Below, piece by piece: positions 5,957 through 8,095 of a DNA stretch of 8,095 nt. Source of the DNA: an uncultured Eubacteriales bacterium (GTDB lineage: Bacteria; Bacillota; Clostridia; Christensenellales; QALW01); assembly GCA_900547955.1 (NCBI GenBank), contig URIR01000051.1, forward strand, positions 1 to 8,095, read 5' to 3'. The position numbers and the translations under genes are program-made. The notes under the pieces are model-generated. The model worked only from the letters and a program-made list of their open reading frames with translations, was not told the DNA's origin and ran no database searches. Position 1 is the stretch's first letter; each line of letters starts with the position of its first letter.

Positions 5957-7003
5957 ATGGCATTTACAGATTTTATCCAGCAGATGTTTTCCAGTCCGGT
6001 GTTATTGATAACCGTGCTGTTGACTCTGGGAGTAATTTTTGTCAACGGCTGGACGGATGCTCCTAACGCTATAGCGACATGCATAGGCACCCGCTGCATG
6101 AAAGCCAGGCCGGCAATTATGCTCAGCGCCGTATTTAATTTTCTCGGCGTGCTTATCATGACTCATATCAACAGCTCGGTGGCGTTTACTATTAGTAATA
6201 TGGTAGATTTTGGAGGGAATTCGCATGAGGCGCTTGTTGCTTTATGTGCGGCCCTCTTTTCTATTGTGGTTTACAGCGTTGCGGCTTCGTGGTTTGGCAT
6301 TCCTACCAGCGAAAGCCATAGTCTTATTGCAGGGCTTTCGGGCGCGGCTATAGCCATTCAGGATGGCTTTGGAGGCATAAACGGAGCCGAATGGGTAAAG
6401 GTTATTTACGGGCTGGTTATGAGTTTGATTTTGGGCTTTATGATAGGCTGGATATTCTGCAAGCTGATAATCGTCATATGCGCGCGTATGGACCGCCGGC
6501 GCACAGACGGTTTTTTTAAGGGCGCGCAGATATTCGGAGCTGCCGCTATGAGCTTTATGCACGGCGCTCAGGACGGCCAGAAATTTATCGGCGTATTATT
6601 TTTAGGCATAGCTTTCTGCAACGGTGAAAGCGGAGTAAGCGGCATGACCATTCCTATATGGCTGATGATTTTGTGTTCTTTGGTAATGGGATTGGGCACC
6701 AGCGTAGGAGGAGAAAAGATTATAAAATCGGTAGGAGTGGATTTAGTTAAGCTGGACAAATACCAGGGCTTCGCAGCAGATTTGTCGGCGGCGGCGTGTT
6801 TGCTGCTTTCCAGCCTTTTTGGTATTCCCGTTTCTACCACGCATACAAAAACCAGCGCAATAATGGGCGTAGGCGCAGTCAAGCGCATTACGGCTATTAA
6901 TTTCGGCGTAGTTAAGGATATGATGCTGACGTGGGTTTTTACGTTTCCAGGCTGCGGCTTGATAAGCTTTATTATGGCTAAGCTGTTTATGGCTATTTTT
7001 TAA
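5957..7003 (+). CDS. pit: PiT-family inorganic phosphate transporter
   Basis: A 348-residue polytopic membrane protein with roughly ten hydrophobic segments. The PiT family imports phosphate with H+ or Na+ and tends to carry metal-phosphate. The family's internal duplication shows in two signature copies: VNGWTDAPNAIAT (Asp34, Asn37) in the N-terminal half and FMHGAQDGQKFIG (His202, Asp206, Lys209) in the C-terminal half. Matching GIPTSESHS and GIPVSTTHT loops follow each copy. Length is normal for bacterial PiT. The start is the only one in frame before the first membrane segment; its ribosome binding site is weak (GGGG at 5945-5948, 8 nt upstream). The stop is 24 nt from the DUF47 gene, so the two are an operon. 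A sulfate-carrying PiT relative (CysP-like) is possible, but the DUF47 partner favours phosphate. Confidence 0.93.
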   Translation: MAFTDFIQQMFSSPVLLITVLLTLGVIFVNGWTDAPNAIATCIGTRCMKARPAIMLSAVFNFLGVLIMTHINSSVAFTISNMVDFGGNSHEALVALCAALFSIVVYSVAASWFGIPTSESHSLIAGLSGAAIAIQDGFGGINGAEWVKVIYGLVMSLILGFMIGWIFCKLIIVICARMDRRRTDGFFKGAQIFGAAAMSFMHGAQDGQKFIGVLFLGIAFCNGESGVSGMTIPIWLMILCSLVMGLGTSVGGEKIIKSVGVDLVKLDKYQGFAADLSAAACLLLSSLFGIPVSTTHTKTSAIMGVGAVKRITAINFGVVKDMMLTWVFTFPGCGLISFIMAKLFMAIF

Positions 7004-7027
7004 TAGTAATTTGGAGGGAAAATAATT

Positions 7028-7651
7028 ATGTCAAAAAAGCAGGACGCATATTATTTTGAGAATTTTCTTACATGCGCTGATTATGCATGTCAGGCGGCTC
7101 AGCTGTTGGATAAGGTATTAGGGGATTTTAATCCTGAGCGTATAAAAGAGAAGCTGGATGAGATGCATAAGGTTGAGCATGCTGCGGATGAAAAAAAGCA
7201 TGATTTGCTTAACGTGCTTACAAAAGCGTTTATTACTCCGCTTGAGAGAGAGGATATAACGCTGCTCAGCCAGAATATAGATGAGGTTATAGATAAGATA
7301 GAGGATGTTCTGCTGCGTATATATTGCAACAATATTCGCATAATCAGACCGGACGCATTAAAGCTATGCGAAGTTATTATACGCTGCAGCGACGCTGTAA
7401 AAAAGCTGATAGCCGAATTTGCGGATTTTAGGAAGTCAAAGCAGATTCATGATTATATTGTTACTATAAATACGCTTGAGGAAGAGGCGGACGAGCTTTT
7501 TATATCCAGCATGCGTATGCTGCATACAACCTGCAGCGATTCTATTACAGTTATAACCTGGCGTGAAATATATATTTATTTGGAAAAATGCGTGGACGCC
7601 TGCGAGCATGTAGCGGATACTGTCGAAGGCGTGATAATGAAGAATTCTTAA
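7028..7651 (+). CDS. DUF47/PhoU-like Pit accessory protein
   Basis: A 207-residue, entirely helical, soluble protein of the DUF47 family, related to PhoU. Members are usually encoded next to PiT genes and are thought to modulate the transporter. Seen: the acidic metal-binding-type motif KVEHAAD (48-54), the family landmark ITPLERED (69-76), a second acidic motif LEEEAD in the third quarter, and ACEHVADTVEGVIMK near the C-terminus. Length is typical. GGAGGG at 7013-7018, 9 nt upstream of the ATG, supports the start and is much stronger than the site of the preceding pit gene. No terminator follows directly; the next 50 bp are AT-rich and then the large palindromic element begins, so that element may form the 3' end of this operon's transcript. 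Confidence 0.93.
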   Translation: MSKKQDAYYFENFLTCADYACQAAQLLDKVLGDFNPERIKEKLDEMHKVEHAADEKKHDLLNVLTKAFITPLEREDITLLSQNIDEVIDKIEDVLLRIYCNNIRIIRPDALKLCEVIIRCSDAVKKLIAEFADFRKSKQIHDYIVTINTLEEEADELFISSMRMLHTTCSDSITVITWREIYIYLEKCVDACEHVADTVEGVIMKNS

Positions 7652-7702
7652 ATTGTTTTATTGATGAAAATTATTTGGCGGATGATAGGCGGCGTAATAT
7701 AT

Positions 7703-7792
7703 GCAATAGCGCGGCGTTTGGCAGGCTGCGCCTGCCTCAGCCGGGCGGGAGCCCGGCTGGCGGCCGTAAGGCCGCGAACGCCGCGCTATTGC
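7703..7792. repeat. Cloverleaf 1: 16-bp outer stem enclosing three hairpins
   Basis: The outer stem pairs 7703-7718 with 7777-7792 perfectly (GCAATAGCGCGGCGTT on the left). Inside are arm 1 7720-7736 (GGCAGGC, TGC loop, GCCTGCC), arm 2 7738-7759 (9 bp, GGGA loop) and arm 3 7760-7775 (GCGGCC, GTAA loop, GGCCGC). Only 7719, 7737 and 7776 are unpaired at the junction. On the plus strand, the loops of arms 2 and 3 fit the GNRA tetraloop pattern; on the minus strand they do not. Confidence 0.9.
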
Positions 7793-7793
7793 G

Positions 7794-7824
7794 CATAGTG
7801 CCCGACCTTTGGTCGGGCACTATG
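7794..7824. repeat. Hairpin 4: perfect 14-bp stem, TTT loop
   Basis: CATAGTGCCCGACC (7794-7807) pairs perfectly with 7811-7824. The last five bases, CTATG at 7820-7824, are also needed by the extended stem of hairpin 5, so the two full stems compete. Confidence 0.9.
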
Positions 7825-7874
7825 TCTCCCTGTTTGCCGGAAAGCTTTGCTTTCCGGCAAACAGGGAGACATAG
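7820..7874. repeat. Hairpin 5: perfect 26-bp stem, TTT loop
   Basis: 7820-7845 pairs with 7849-7874 without a mismatch; 7824-7845 with 7849-7870 is the 22-bp core. The 5' arm segment CTCCCTGTTTGCC (7826-7838) resembles the outer arm of cloverleaf 2 at 7924-7936 at 11 of 13 positions. Confidence 0.92.
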
Positions 7875-7909
7875 CCGGCGGGCAAGCCCTAAGGGCTGGC
7901 CCGCCGGCT
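7873..7909. repeat. Hairpin 6: 16-bp stem with one mismatch, TAA loop
   Basis: AGCCGGCGGGC (7873-7883) pairs with 7899-7909. After an A/G mismatch (7884 with 7898) the stem continues for five pairs (7885-7889 with 7893-7897). Its first two bases overlap the last two of extended hairpin 5. Confidence 0.85.
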
Positions 7910-7922
7910 GCGCCGCCTTTAG

Positions 7923-8033
7923 GCTCCCTGCTTGGCTTATGCGACGTTCGGCAGGCAAAGCCTGCCGTGGCCGAGCGCAGCTCGGCCGTGCGGCCTTAAC
8001 GGCCGCCGACGTCGCGTAAGCCAAGCAGGGAGC
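7923..8033. repeat. Cloverleaf 2: 25-bp outer stem enclosing three hairpins
   Basis: The outer stem pairs 7923-7947 with 8009-8033 with one T/G wobble (7940 with 8016). Inside are arm 1 7949-7967 (CGGCAGGC, AAA loop, GCCTGCCG), arm 2 7969-7987 (GGCCGAGC, GCA loop, GCTCGGCC) and arm 3 7990-8006 (GCGGCC, TTAAC loop, GGCCGC). Arms 1 and 3 have the same stems as in cloverleaf 1, while the loops, arm 2 and the outer stem differ. Confidence 0.9.
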
Positions 8034-8045
8034 GCAGGGCTAAGC

Positions 8046-8095
8046 TGAATATATAAATAAAAGGGGCCTTAAGGCCCCTTTTATTTATATATTCA
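8046..8095. terminator. Perfect 50-bp palindrome, terminator-like, at the window end
   Basis: 8046-8070 is exactly complementary to 8071-8095. The centre is AAAAGGGGCC-TTAA-GGCCCCTTTT, a GC stem with A-tract and T-tract, so it can act as an intrinsic terminator in both directions. The AT-rich outer arms (TGAATATATAAATA and its complement) lengthen it well beyond an ordinary terminator. It may extend beyond the window. Confidence 0.8.

Larger units (their letters stand above)
7703..8033. other. Unrecognised palindromic element: two cloverleaves and three hairpins
   Basis: Nearly every base here lies in a near-perfect inverted repeat with a 3-5 nt loop. In order: four-way cloverleaf 1 (7703-7792), hairpin 4 (7794-7824), hairpin 5 (7820-7874), hairpin 6 (7873-7909), a 13-nt linker, and four-way cloverleaf 2 (7923-8033). 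Composition shifts sharply: at 7741-7800, 45 of 60 bases are G or C, against the AT-rich flanks. The two cloverleaves share arm 1 (GGCAGGC/GCCTGCC) and arm 3 (GCGGCC/GGCCGC) but have different middle arms and outer stems, each still self-complementary, so structure is kept while sequence changes. There is no protein-coding signal. It could be a structured RNA, a palindromic mobile element, or a DNA site that folds as single strands or cruciforms. I recognise no known family. Confidence 0.85.

Noticed and set aside
7703..7792. tRNA or tRNA-like gene, because the fold is a cloverleaf
   Set aside because: Arm and loop sizes are wrong (3-4 nt loops, 16-bp outer stem), and there is no TTCGA T-loop, 7-nt anticodon loop or CCA end.
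7588..8019. A 143-codon plus-strand open frame across the palindromic element
   Set aside because: It starts inside the DUF47 gene in another frame, has no ribosome binding site, and stays open only because GC-rich inverted repeats lack stop codons; the product is low-complexity.
7737..8024. A 95-codon minus-strand open frame across the same element
   Set aside because: It is the mirror of the same palindromes, with no ribosome binding site and no recognisable fold.
7703..8033. CRISPR array or integron attC site
   Set aside because: There are no regularly spaced identical repeats with unique spacers. The stems lack the bulged bases and conserved ends of attC, and no cas or integrase gene is in the window.

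Overview
The window looks like chromosomal DNA of a low-to-mid GC anaerobic Firmicute, most likely a clostridium. This rests on strong AGGAG-type ribosome binding sites, sigma-A-like promoters, and a gene set of RarA, thioredoxin, a Crp/Fnr regulator beside a CoA-disulfide reductase-rhodanese fusion, a NifX-like small protein and a PiT-DUF47 phosphate uptake pair. The taxonomic call is inference; no rRNA or other marker is present.

Layout. 1-355 is non-coding, downstream of rarA, with a 20-bp tandem repeat. 356-1687 (minus) is rarA, an AAA+ ATPase acting at stalled replication forks. 1688-1994 is a divergent promoter region for rarA and a thioredoxin, and it holds a TGTGA/TCACA palindrome. 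1995-2303 (plus) is the thioredoxin. 2410-3105 (minus) is a Crp/Fnr-family regulator. It is divergent, with only 30 bp between them, from 3136-4803 (plus), a 555-residue CoA-disulfide/persulfide reductase with a C-terminal rhodanese domain. A strong bidirectional terminator (4830-4879) separates it from the convergent 4904-5335 (minus), a NifX-like protein with a His/Cys-rich repeat tail. 5336-5956 is about 620 bp of non-coding DNA with stem-loops and a probable promoter and long leader for the next operon. 5957-7003 and 7028-7651 (plus) encode a PiT phosphate permease and its DUF47/PhoU-like partner.

From 7703 to the end, the sequence changes character. About 330 bp of GC-rich DNA is almost entirely folded into near-perfect inverted repeats with 3-5 nt loops: a four-way cloverleaf, three large hairpins, then a second cloverleaf reusing two of the same arms on a different outer stem. 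A perfect 50-bp palindrome resembling a bidirectional terminator follows and coincides with the end of the window. I do not recognise this element. It is the best candidate here for something undescribed, either an ornate structured RNA in the 3' region of the phosphate operon or a palindromic DNA element.

How the genes fit together. Thioredoxin, Crp/Fnr regulator and CoA-disulfide reductase-rhodanese form a plausible thiol/persulfide module. The regulator carries the CRP-type R-E-x3-R recognition signature, and the thioredoxin promoter carries a matching TGTGA/TCACA palindrome. The PiT and DUF47 genes form a phosphate uptake operon. rarA and the NifX-like gene appear to be independent units.
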